Source of the DNA: Megaustenia siamemsis
Taxonomy: Eukaryota; Mollusca; Gastropoda; Stylommatophora; Ariophantidae
Direction of reading: 5' to 3'
Assembly: GCA_032433765.1 (NCBI GenBank)
Contig: JAVIAB010000160.1
Location: 36,084,780-36,148,779 of the forward strand
Length of the DNA stretch: 64,000 nt
A model generated the notes under the pieces. The model saw only the letters and a list, made by a program, of their open reading frames with translations, ran no database searches and was not told where the DNA came from. The position numbers and the translations under genes were made by a program. Positions 23,040 to 32,809 of the stretch are shown piece by piece. Each line of letters begins with the position of its first letter. Position 1 is the first letter of the stretch.

Positions 23040-23924
23040 TTAAATATAACAAATTCAAAACAAAAGGTAAATAGAAATTAATGTTGCATGTGGCAACGAA
23101 GCGTGAAAAGTGATATTAACAACGTGTTTGTGAAGTTTGCAGTTGGTTACACCGGTAATGGTTGTAATGGCCAATTATTCGTTATAATTCTAGAGAATTA
23201 TTCACTTTCTTACAAACCAAAAAGTGTTCATCTGTGTCGGGAGAATAAAGAGATGGGAGTTAGTTAGATTATGTGTGATAGTGTATGTGTGGGTTTGTAT
23301 GAGTGAGTCAAAAATGAGGGAGTGAATGAGAGAGACGGTGAGTTAGGGAGTGAGTATGAGGGTGAGTGGATGAGTGAGCATATGACTGAGTGATCAATTG
23401 ATTGATTGATTTATTGATTAAGTGAGTGAGTGAGTGAGTGAGTGGATGTGTGCGTGGGTGTGTGAGTGAGTGTGTGAAAAAGTGAGTAAATGGTGAGTAA
23501 CATTATATACAAAGAGAGACAGAGAGAGTGAGAGAGAGGAAATAGTATTTTGGAAGAGAAAGATAGATAATAAAGAAATAAGAAATAAAGAGTATTATTG
23601 TTAAAAGAGAGTGACAAAATAAGGAGACTATGAAAGAAAAGCGCATTAACGATAAGAGAGGGCGAGAGAGAGAGAGATAGAGAGAGATATATAGAAAGAA
23701 AGACAATAAAGAAATAATAGAGAGAGAAAAAAAATTAATAATAATGGAGTAGTGTTTATTAGCCGCTTAGAATGACAAAGGTAAATTAAAGAATAGTAGA
23801 AATGAAAGACAACTGGGAGGAACATTGTTAGAGAGTATGAGCTAGAAATGATAAACCAAACGGAGATAAGAAAGACAGAAAGAAAGAAATAACGAAAGAA
23901 AGAAAGAAACAAATAAAGAAGGAT

Positions 23925-23975
<51 letters not shown>

Positions 23976-24240
23976 AACAAACAAAGAAATGGAATGAAAG
24001 GACGTGATGTTTGACTTAAAGAATGATAAATAGACGATAAGATTGAGAAAGATACGGAAAATGATGGGAGATACAGATAGAAATAGGCTTGGAAAATATG
24101 AGATGAAATTACGTTTGGGAAAGAAAAAGATAGATTGAGAAATACAGAGATGGAAGATCTATCAACTTGTACATCAGACATCCCGATAGTGCTCAGATCC
24201 TCTCCCAAACACCTCGCCCTGGGTGAGCTGGAAAAAAGGC
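23040..24240. repeat. Purine-rich low-complexity region
   Basis: (GAGT)n-like sequence 23330-23470, AGAGAG/AAGAAA-rich sequence 23500-23780, and an (AAAG)n block 23925-23975. Minus-strand ORFs rich in F, S and L are composition artefacts. Confidence 0.85.
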
Positions 24241-24474
24241 ACTGAAGATGGTTTCAGTTCAGATACATAAATTCCGTGGCAGGGACGAAGTTCCTGGAAG
24301 TTAACGGAAGTAACTGGGTCGGTTTGTTGTTTGATTTCTGAATAATTGTTGCCCGGGAAACAGCCATTATTTGGTTCGCTCTATTCGATTGTTAACTGGC
24401 AATGATTCTTTTTAACGTGCGCAGAGTATACACGGGGCATGTTGATTTTTTGCCGGTAGCCATGAGAGCTAGAC

Positions 24475-24615
24475 ACCGAATATCACTTCTCAGAGACGGA
24501 GGGAGGGTAAAGTCATGAAGAAAACACGAATATTCCCTGCTGCGGGGTTCGAACAGTGATCCTTTTCTGTCCAGCGGACGGCGTCTTACCTAAACATAAC
24601 CGAGTCTCCCGAGAA
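24475..24615 (-). mobile_element. tRNA-like SINE head, family D
   Basis: Complement has B-box TGTTCGAACCCC and an upstream A-box-like 'gtttaggtaagacg'; body continues left with 'gtgttttcttcatgac'. Probably a SINE, not a tRNA gene. Confidence 0.5.
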
Positions 24616-24709
24616 AGTAACATTTTAACAATATATCTTTTCGGCATTTTACATTTACTGGGGGCTGGGAGATGGGGATTTTCCTGTCAAAAAGAAAAAT
24701 AAGTAAAGT

Positions 24710-24955
24710 ACCCCCGTCACGTCAAGTGGCGTGTAGGGAATAAGGTGTTAGTGACCATACATTTTACAAACCTTCACCACATGATTTTTGGGGTAATGTG
24801 GTCGGTGTTACGCCCGTGCCGCTTTACTTTCCCAGATAAAAAAAAAATCTGGCACCCATTAAATGCTAGGTGAACCGGAATCCGTCGGTTGGAATCGAAC
24901 CCTACCTCTTGTCCTTTGTATTACAGTTCACTAACCACTGAGCTATCGCGGCTCC
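24710..24955 (-). mobile_element. SINE-A copy 4, full length
   Basis: Body from 'cccccgtcac' at left to head at right (ggctcc complement of the 5' GGAGCC). B-box region 'tggaatcgaaccctac' (complement of GGTTCGATTCC) is intact. Confidence 0.93.
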
Positions 24956-25059
24956 GGGGGTGGGGGTGGGGACTGTAGGACCGAAGAATAATGACTGCTT
25001 GCCCAGTGCAGTCACTTCGAGGTCTGGGTTTTTTTTTTGTTTCTCTCTGGACTGAAAAA

Positions 25060-25142
25060 AAAATCTTTGAATATACCGGGATTCGAACTCCAGTTCTCCT
25101 CTCGCGGAGCCTAACAAGTTAACTAGTCGGCCATCCGCTCTC
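25060..25142 (-). mobile_element. tRNA-like SINE head, family E
   Basis: Complement: 'tgagagcggatggccgacta', B-box GAGTTCGAATCCCGG. A tRNA-like head without a recognised body; the sequence to its left (24956-25060) may be the body. Related to 5878-5970. Confidence 0.5.
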
Positions 25143-25187
25143 AAAGACAGTCAAGTAGAGAAATAATGTGCATGTAACTTACTTACT

Positions 25188-25221
25188 GCGAGCGATAGCT
25201 CAGTGGTTAGTGAATTGGATT
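25188..25221 (+). mobile_element. SINE-A copy 5, left part (tRNA head)
   Basis: 'gcgatagctcagtggttagt' plus 'gaattggatt' is the SINE-A A-box and head. The rest of this SINE is at 29282-29503, and the two are separated by LINE-G. 'gaaYtggatt' at 25212-25221 and 29272-29281 (one mismatch) is the target-site duplication. Confidence 0.85.
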
Positions 25222-25224
25222 GAG

Positions 25225-26502
25225 TTATTGAGTTATTTGCGAGTCATCATCATTGCACTCCGAACATGTCCATAGGTGCTCAGATCCCCTCCTCAGCAAT
25301 TCCCTCAGTGTCCAGCGACTGACGACTCCAGTTCTCTGTTGGTTGATAAGTCTTCTTACACGGCCACTAAGTTTCTCATTTCTGGCTGTGCCCACCTTAA
25401 CTCCCATTTCCATCATGTAACGAAGTGACGTGGATCTGTGCTTGTCGATGTCCCCGCTCTTCCCACATGTCGGAGGGCATTGATGATCCGCCCGATCCAT
25501 TGGTTGCCCGTCCTCAACGACAGCGCAGCTAGCCAACCTGTACGCTCTTTCATTTCCCCGTACTCCCGCATGTCCAGGGACAAAGACAAAGGTGACCTTA
25601 CGTATTTTGGATTTCTGCAACGACTCTACCCATTGCATGCGTACAGAGTCCGCCTCCACTTTTTTTATCATGCTCATCGAATCACTCAGTATACATGCGT
25701 GGGTGTAGTCTTGAGACTCTAACCATTTGAATGCCTTGGTCACTGCCATCACCTCCATTGTCATGCTACTCGTGGTCATGACATATGCACCACTGTCTTC
25801 TTTGACTATTCTGCCTGCCGAGCGTGCTGTAAATGCCCATGCACTTCTTTGGTGTCGCCTTACAGATCCGTCTGTATAGATGACTGCATCTTTCTCATCG
25901 ATTTCATCGCAGATGAGACCGTTGACCTCAGCATTAACAACGACCGGGTTATGTTCCCTAATTTTCCTGTCGAGTGTGACAAAACACGAGAAAGTTCCCT
26001 TGAAAGACGTAGGCACCGGTATCCACTCCTCACCAACGCTGATATTGGTATGTCCACATACCTGTTTGATGACATCTTCTGCTCGGCCCACCCATGATTT
26101 GTCTCTTTTTAGCCTGGCACCTTTACCTGCGCTGAGCACGTGGTGCAATGGATGCTCTTTATCTGTACTAATCTTCAGGTATGCTCGTGCTCTCCAGATC
26201 TTGATTCTGTCATCCATGGTTGGAAAGTCAAGAAGATACCTTATTGCTACACAGGGAGTGCCCCTTGTACATCCCAAGATAATGCGCATTGCTTCATTTT
26301 GTGTTTTCTCCAGCCTATCAATTTGAGTCGTACTGACAGTAAGAATTGCCAGGGCATACTCGATTGGTGCGAGGACTAATCCCTGGAACAGAAGAGTAAG
26401 TAGCCTCTGATCGATTTTGGCAGCTGCCATGACCTTCAAGGCGGCTAATCCTTTGCGGGATTTTGTTATCACATAGTCGACCTGGTCCCGAAAACAAAAC
26501 AC
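25225..26502 (-). pseudogene. LINE-G thumb, RNase H and C-terminus
   Basis: 425 codons. 'RLEKTQNEAMRIILGCTRGT' belongs to the RT-RNase H connection. RNase H: 'VIYTDGSV' (Asp), 'MEVMAV' (Glu), 'ILSDSMSMI' (Asp), 'VPGHAGVRGNERAY' (His present, final Asp of NERAD replaced by Tyr). It ends with a cysteine pair 'LWTCSECNDDD'. RNase H removes the RNA strand in the RNA-DNA hybrid. Intact frame through the domain but with one of four catalytic residues lost. Confidence 0.9.
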
Positions 26503-27533
26503 AGGCTGCGATCAAACTTAACTCCGAGGTATGTCATCAACTTGTCCCTGGCCACCTCATCAGCTCCCATTCGTACTACCGGTGTGGTCGTATTAACGAT
26601 ATGATTGTTAAGGGAGAACCATGAAACTGATGCTTTATTAGGATTAACCAAGGCACCTGAAACCCCACACCAGGAAGTAATGCGATCGAGTTCGTCTTGC
26701 ATTGTGGAAGCGATTCCCCGTCTGTCTCTTCCCTGTCGATATACCAGAATATCAGCAGCAAAAGTCATAGTTCTTCCCCTCCCATCCAACTGTTGTTCCG
26801 TGATCGTTATTGTGTACACGTTAAATAGAACTGGTGACAATGGTGAGCCTTGTGGCACCCCTGGACAAATGGATGTTGGCTCGGAAGACCAACTTCCACA
26901 TCTGAGTACCCCCTTCCTCTGAAACAGTGCCGCAGCGATCCATCTAATGAGGAAGGGGTGCACCGCCAGTTTGAGGAGCATATGCATGAGATATTCAAAT
27001 GGTACCCTGTTGTATGCATCCTCCAGATCTATAGCATCAGCACATGTCTCCTCTCGTCTGTGGAAGCCTTCGAAGACGTCATAGGCAAATACTGCCGCAT
27101 TGAGCCATGTCTCTTTGTTATATCTATAACCTCCGAGTGTGGGTGGGAGTAAGCGTTTCTGTTCATGGTGACAGGTGAGAACACGGGCAACTATTTTCTC
27201 CAGCAGCTTGCCCGCAGTGTTCTGCATTGTGATGATTCTGTAGGCACTGATCTGAGAATGGTCCTTGTTTGGCTTCGGTAGCGGTAGTAAGTAGCTGTGT
27301 AGCCACTCCTCCTTAATCTGGCCACTCCGAATACTGGCATTAAACTCATTGGCCAGTGTTATCAAGTCGTCGTCAGCTAAATCGCCTATGTCATCGTGCC
27401 GAACACCATTTGGACCAGGGGCAGTGTTGTGTGACCTTTTAAGTGTCGTGCGAATGGTATCGGTTGTGATTGTGAGATCTTCTTCCAGCCCTACATCCTT
27501 ACACAATTTTGACAGCGATCCCCGTATCCTCAT
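26469..27533 (-). pseudogene. LINE-G reverse transcriptase
   Basis: 354 codons. 'NTAPGPNGVRHDDI' (motif 0/1), 'LLPLPKPNKD', 'AYRIITMQNTAGKLLEKIV', motif A 'AIDLEDAYNRV', motif B 'GVPQGSPLSPVLFNVY', then motif C reads FAADILVY where the family has F/YADD; one of the two catalytic aspartates is Ala. The remaining RT signature is complete through 'TYLGVKFDRSL'. The C-terminus continues in another frame at about 26500. Confidence 0.9.
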
Positions 27534-27539
27534 TCTTAC

Positions 27540-28064
27540 AGCCTCATTTCTTTGGTCCGTCTGCTCAATGTAGCGGGCAAACAGGGCCTTCCCTTTGCTC
27601 TCCTCAAATGTGTGCCATATCCGGCCTGTGCTTTGAAAGTCTGGTACGCCTCTGTGTCATGTTATGCCATTTATGCTCTGTTGAAGACGCCAGAATGTGG
27701 TTAGCGATTTTACTGAGCACACTTTTTTACAGAAGTCATTCCATTTGGCATCCTTAGCCTGCTTAGCGCATAGTTTAAAGTGCATCATTTTTTGGTCGAC
27801 CTCTACTTTCAGAGGCTTCAAGAGTTCAGGTTGTGTTCTTCCATTCTTTCTGGCTTTCTGCCATGTCTTGGCCGTTTGTCTCTTGCTCCGCCAAGCTTCC
27901 TCGACTTCTACGTTCCACCAGGGTGGCTGCGTCCATCTCTCCTGCCTCCTACGAGGGGCGCTCTGTTTCCTATGTCTGATTTTGCTAATGACGTCCTGGT
28001 CTGTTTTCTCGTAGTGGAATGTGTGGAGCTTCTTTTTTCTTGCTTCTATTTCTGCTTTTCTCAA
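27540..28064 (-). pseudogene. LINE-G linker region
   Basis: Basic linker between endonuclease and RT: 'WTQPPWWNVEVEEAWRSKR' is the usual 'PWWN-x-E' signature in this position. Reading shifts frame relative to both neighbours. Confidence 0.7.
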
Positions 28065-28687
28065 TTAGGAGGACACATGGATAGTGATCACTTCCGTGGA
28101 ACCCCAGTGCACTCCACCTGCAAACCGGTGCGAAGGTGGAAGACACCAGTGCCAGGTCTATGACACTATCAGAGTCCCCTGTTCGAGTGGCCATTCGTGT
28201 TGCCCTTCCATCATTCAAGCACACTAAATCGGCCGATACCAGTGCGTTCTCTAGGTCTTCTCCCTGCTTGTTGGTTATGACGTTACCCCACTGGTCTCCT
28301 CTAGCATTAAAGTCTCCGCAGATAATGACATTCTCTTCATCAAACTCAAAGAGATTCTGCCATTGTTGTGTGTTCACCGTCCCATTACAGGCATACACAT
28401 TTACAATCACGAAATAAACTGGGGTCTGCACCATAACCGCAATGTACCTGCAATTCTGCATTGTCCCACGCAGACATATCAACCTCAGCTGCCACCATAT
28501 TGTTGCGCACAAGGATGGCCTGCCCAAGGTGTCGTCTATTGTAGAAACAATGAAATCCAGGAGTTCTTACTGTCCTGTCACCAAGAAGAGTTTCTTGCAA
28601 AACCATTATATCGACGCCGCACAGTAGCTTATCAAGAATGGGCCGTCGTTGATGTATGGACCCACAATTCCAATATGTAACGCGCAC
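28050..28687 (-). pseudogene. LINE-G endonuclease domain (frameshifted)
   Basis: AP-like endonuclease of a non-LTR element, which nicks target DNA to prime reverse transcription. Visible motifs: 'VTYWNCGSI' at the start, 'IMVLQETLL' (catalytic Glu), 'VNVYACNG', 'IICGDFNARGDQWG', 'SVIDLALVS' and 'GSDHYP' (catalytic His region). The first 100 codons are in one frame (to 28385) and the rest in another (from 28527), so a frameshift lies near 28400-28500. Confidence 0.85.
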
Positions 28688-28689
28688 AT

Positions 28690-29271
28690 ACTTTAGGCCT
28701 AACCTCTCACACTTCGACAGTTTAACGCCACCTCCCTTACCTTGTCATGTTTTCCTTCTTCGCTCTTGTCGTTTGGGCTGCATCTGAATACTTACCGTCG
28801 TCATAGTATCACATATTTTGTCGCTGAACGTCGATGCTGTGGATGGTCTAGACTCACGTGCACTTACTCAGTCGCACGATCCAGAACCAATTTCCACGTT
28901 ATAAACTGGCCAAATCCAGTAAATAGCTCTGCAGCACTCGGATACACTGTGAGCCTTTTACAAATTAAATGAATTACGCGTCCTTGACGACAGGACGGCG
29001 AAAACAAACCGCCATTTTTTGACGCGTTCAATAGCGCTATCAACAACAAAGATGAGTATCGGTGATCAAATAAAGAAATTGTAACAAAATGCAATGAATC
29101 AAAAGAAGCAAAGTGATTTACATCAAATACAGAGCGCGTACAATCACATGATCCCTTCAAATATCAATGAAAACAAACAAATAAACAGAAAAGTTCACTG
29201 GAAATCAGCACTTATCTATGAGTCCTGTGAAGAAGACAGCGAACAGGGCGCCACATTCCCCGGAAGTTCCC
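28690..29271 (-). promoter_or_regulatory. LINE-G 5' untranslated leader (possible internal promoter)
   Basis: Non-coding part of the element upstream of the endonuclease ORF, bounded by the target-site duplication at 29272. Full-length LINEs carry an internal promoter here; that is family knowledge, and no specific box is identified. Confidence 0.5.
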
Positions 29272-29281
29272 GAACTGGATT

Positions 29282-29503
29282 ACAAAGGACAAAAGAAGGG
29301 ATTCGATCCCAACCGACGGCTTCCGGTTCACTCAGTCTTTAATGGGTACCGGATTTTTTTCTGGGATAGTAAAGCGGCGCGGGCGTAATACCGACCACAT
29401 TACACCAAAAATCATGTGCCGAATGTATGTAAAATTTATGGTCACTAACAACATATTTCCTATACGCCACTTGGCGTGACGGGCGTACTTTACTTTACTT
29501 TAC
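29282..29503 (+). mobile_element. SINE-A copy 5, right part (body)
   Basis: B-box GGGATTCGATCCC and the full SINE-A body to 'cacttggcgtgacgggcgta'. Joins in family coordinates to 25188-25221 across LINE-G. Confidence 0.9.
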
Positions 29504-29548
29504 TGCTTACTTTTGTTACTATTTAATAACAAAAAGCCATATATACAT

Positions 29549-29602
<54 letters not shown>

Positions 29603-30054
29603 TCTCCCTCTCTCAGTCTTGTTATACTATTCTATTAAATGTTTTAACAAGCTTTGTAACGCGAGTTAATTTTAACGTGTCCAGCAACCGAGCCGGTGAC
29701 GTGTTGTGGAAGCAAGAATCTGTTGTAGCTCACTGAGTGTCGCAGATCAATAGAGAAGGTTGGCCAAAGAGAGCCAGGCATAGACGTAGATAATGCGGCT
29801 AGTGATGTTCCTGTGACTTGAGGGAAGCGTTGTGTGTTGGAACTGGCGAGGGTTTTTGTGTTTTTTTTTTCTGGATAATCCAATCAGTCTAGTTACGTTC
29901 TGAGCACTTTTATGTTTTGTGTGAGAGAATGTGTGATTCTGGTGATAGATGGGGAGATAAAGAGAGGAAGACTGCGAGAGTTTTGGATGTCGTTTGGAGG
30001 CAATTTTAGTGCAGAAACAGGACTTGGTCTGTATATAGCGCTCTATATATTGTT
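29504..30054. other. (CT)n microsatellite and unassigned sequence
   Basis: (CT)n at 29552-29599; otherwise nothing recognised. Confidence 0.6.
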
Positions 30055-30057
30055 AAG

Positions 30058-30841
30058 GAAGTAGGTAGATGTACAAAAGAGGTGAGATGGCAGAATTACA
30101 ACAGTGGTGAGATGGTAGATGTACAACAGTGGTGAGATGGTAGATGCACAAGAGAGGGGAGACGGTATATGTACAACAGAGGTGAGATGGTAGATGTACA
30201 ACAGAAGTGAGATGGTAGATGTACAACAGAGGTGAGATGGTAGATGTACAACAGTGGTGAGATGGTAGATGTACAACAGAGGTGAGATGGTAGATGTACA
30301 ACAGAGGTGAGATGGTAGATGTACAACAGTGGTGAGATGGTAGATGTACAACAGAGGTGAGACGGTATATGTACAACAGAGGTAAGATGGTAGATGTACA
30401 ACAGAGGTGAGATGGTAGATGTACAACAGTGGTGAGATGGTAGATGTACAACAGAGGTGAGACGGTATATGTACAACAGAGGTGAGATGGTAGATGTACA
30501 ACAGAGGTGAGATGGTAGATGTACAACAGTGGTGAGATGGTAGATGTACAACAGTGGTGAGATGGTAGATGTACAACAGTAGTGAGATGGTAGATGCACA
30601 AGAGAGGTGAGACGATATATGTACAACTGAGGTGAGATGGTAGATGTACAACAGTGGTGAGATGGTAGATGCACAAGAGAGGTGAGACGATATATGTACA
30701 ACAGAGTTGAGATGGTAGATGTAGAACAGAGGTGAGATGGTAGATGTACAACAGAGTTGAGATGGTAGATGTACAACAGTGGTGAGACGGTAGATGCACA
30801 AGAGAGGGGAGACTGTATATGTACAACAGAGTTGAGATGCA
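30058..30841. repeat. 25-bp minisatellite derived from RTE-B coding sequence
   Basis: About 31 units of 'gtagatgtacaacagaggtg' plus 'agatg'. The unit is the RTE-B segment encoding DGRCTTEVR: the same bases lie in the RTE-B copies at about 7284-7306 and (reversed) 50129-50155. RTE-B sequence resumes directly at the right edge after a SINE insertion (31119). The unit is bounded in the parent by the direct repeat agatg. The three 250-274-codon minus-strand ORFs are artefacts of a stop-free unit. Confidence 0.93.
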
Positions 30842-31109
30842 GGAATAAAAAAAAAAAAAGTAAAGTGCCCCCGTCACGCCAAGGGGCGTATAGGGAATAT
30901 GGTGTTAGTGACAATATATTTTACAGACCTTCGGCACATGATTTTTGGAGTAATGTGGTCGGTATTACGCCCGTGCCGCTTCACTTTCCCTGAAAAAATT
31001 CAGGTACCCATTAAAGGCTGGGTGAACCCGGAAGCCGTCGGTTGGGATCGAACCCTACCTCTTGTCCTTTGTAGTCCAGTTCACTAATCACTGAGCTATT
31101 GCGGCTCCC
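30842..31109 (-). mobile_element. SINE-A copy 6, full length, with target-site duplication
   Basis: Flanked by tgagatgca (30833-30841 and 31110-31118). Poly(A)-like run at the left, complete body, and tRNA head at right. It entered at the junction between the 25-bp array and the rest of RTE-B. Confidence 0.93.
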
Positions 31110-31118
31110 TGAGATGCA

Positions 31119-31653
31119 AAAAGGCTCAGGCAAAATCAGCTTTCCTAAAAATGAGGAAGATACTGTGCAATCCATTTTTGACAATAGAAACAAAAAAAAG
31201 AGTTATTACATTTTTTGTAGAGCCAGTCTTTACATATGGATGTGAATCATGGACAATAGCGCAACAGACAAGAAAATCACTGGAAGCTGAAGAAATGTGG
31301 TTTTACAGAAGAATTTGTAGAAAACCATAGACAGCTAAGAAGAGCAATGAGTACGTTCTGAAAAAGACCAAAGCAAAAAGAGAACTAATTTCCAATATTA
31401 GGAAGAAACAATCATTTATTTTTGGCCATGTAATGAGAACGGAACAGCTTGATTATATTGTGACAACTGGGAAAATTGAGGGACGAAGAGATAGAGGGAA
31501 GCAAAGAGAAAAGATACCAGAGAGCTAAGAGAATGGCTTGGCAGAAGATCAACAACAGAGATGAATAATAACTGTCGAGATCAAATTTGTGGAGAGACAT
31601 AATTACAGGCGCCAGAACGCATGTTACTTGATGATGATGATGCTGATGATGAG
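31119..31653 (+). pseudogene. RTE-B 3' fragment
   Basis: 'AQAKSAFLKMRKILCNPFLT', 'VEPVFTYGCESWTIAQQTRK', 'MWFYRRICRKP*TAKKSNEY', then the C-terminal 'REKIPES' block and (GATGAT)n tail at 31627-31650. Internal stop and frameshifts. This is the downstream part of the element whose DGRCTTEVR codons became the 25-bp array. Confidence 0.9.
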
Positions 31654-31687
31654 GATCGTAAGAAATGTCATCAATATACTCGTATGC

Positions 31688-31935
31688 CACGTTGGCTGGT
31701 AGGTTAATGTGCTGACTTTCTGAATAGAAGAGTCCGGGTTCGCTTCCTAGAAGTTATAGATTTTTGTTTGGCATTAAAGCTTCGGGGTTCACCCAGGCTC
31801 AAAAACAGGTACCGGCGTGATACCCGCTACATCATGCAAAAATGTGCTGTTGGTCATAGAAAAACATAGTCTCTAATGTTAATTTCCCATACCCCAAACA
31901 ATGCGCGGAGGGAACTCTTACTTACTTATATCAAT
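31688..31935 (+). mobile_element. SINE-C copy 2
   Basis: Head 'ggctggtaggttaatgtgct', B-box CCGGGTTCGCTTCC, then 'cttcggggttcacccaggct', 'ggtaccggcgtgatacccgc', and an end like SINE-A. Similar to 5600-5872. Confidence 0.75.
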
Positions 31936-32054
31936 ATAATAGTTGGGTAGCTGTCTTGCATAGTTCAGTGTCATGTGCCATACCGCTGGAGTGGGAAAAT
32001 AATGTCCTTACATAATTCGGGAATAAGAAAATAATTGCAGTGCGGCTGTAAAGC

Positions 32055-32650
32055 CGGTAGCAGGAGCAAGTAGTGGGTTGCAACGTTCACTCATACAAGG
32101 TGTGGTGATAGCTTTATTAGAAAGGTGCACAAGAAAATAATGACGTTTCGGCCTATATACAACGTGAACAACGCAAACGGACTACCAAATAAAGATAAAA
32201 ATCTACTACATCTAGAATGAGCGATACAGGTAAGTCAAGGAGAAATCAAGAGAAGGATAAGAGATACAATTATAAAAAGAAAAGGGAGATGTAATACATA
32301 TAGGAGGATAACAATTGATAACATGCACAAATGAGTAAGATTAAACAGATATACAATTAAATCGAGACTTAGCTGAAGCACGATCCAAAAGCTTCCAACG
32401 AGTAGATGACTGGAGTCAAATATAATGAGACGTGAGAGGTGGAAGGGGGAAAAATCAGTCATGTGATTTGACGAGAAGTCGGATAATAAATTGGAAGGTG
32501 ATAGTATGAGGTGTAAGAGGCAGTCAAGAATAACACTGGGACCGGCCAAAGATGGAGAAGTGTGTACTATGGATGGAAAACGAGCAAACAAAACCAGACA
32601 TTACATGTGGAACAATGAGATTAATGAGGCGTAATATGGGGACTATGGAG
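32055..32650 (-). mobile_element. Penelope-type repeat H, copy c, with hammerhead-like core
   Basis: Complement matches 14330-14946 over several hundred bp (shared 'ccttgactta', 'attctagatg', 'cttcagctaag' segments). The core on the minus strand at about 32142-32165 reads ATATAGGCCGAAACGTC; the CTGATGA box and the left side of stem II are eroded. Right boundary uncertain. Confidence 0.55.
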
Positions 32651-32809
32651 GACTGGTGTAAACATGGGGAGCGATATGCGAGAAGGTATAGTATAGTAGA
32701 GTGTCTGATAGAAGTAATGTAATAGCAGCTATATGGAAATGGAATAACACTTTTTAAAAAGGGACAGTAAGGTAGAGCTGGAATACAAAGTGAAGCTGGC
32801 ATAATGTGT

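Larger units (their letters stand above)
25222..29271 (-). mobile_element. LINE-G, near-full-length RNase H LINE
   Basis: About 4.05 kb on the minus strand inserted in SINE-A copy 5. Order 5' to 3': untranslated leader of about 580 bp (29271-28690), AP-type endonuclease (28687-28050), linker (28064-27540), reverse transcriptase (27533-26469), RNase H and C-terminal region (26502-25225), short tail with an ATGATGATG stretch (25244-25252). The domain set EN-RT-RNase H fits the I superfamily. Several frameshifts and two catalytic-site substitutions make it inactive. Insertion to both boundaries suggests little or no 5' truncation. Confidence 0.88.

Noticed and set aside
30043..30914. Three 252-274-codon ORFs in different minus-strand frames
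   Set aside because: By-products of the 25-bp array; three overlapping frames cannot all be coding and the unit is explained by RTE-B.
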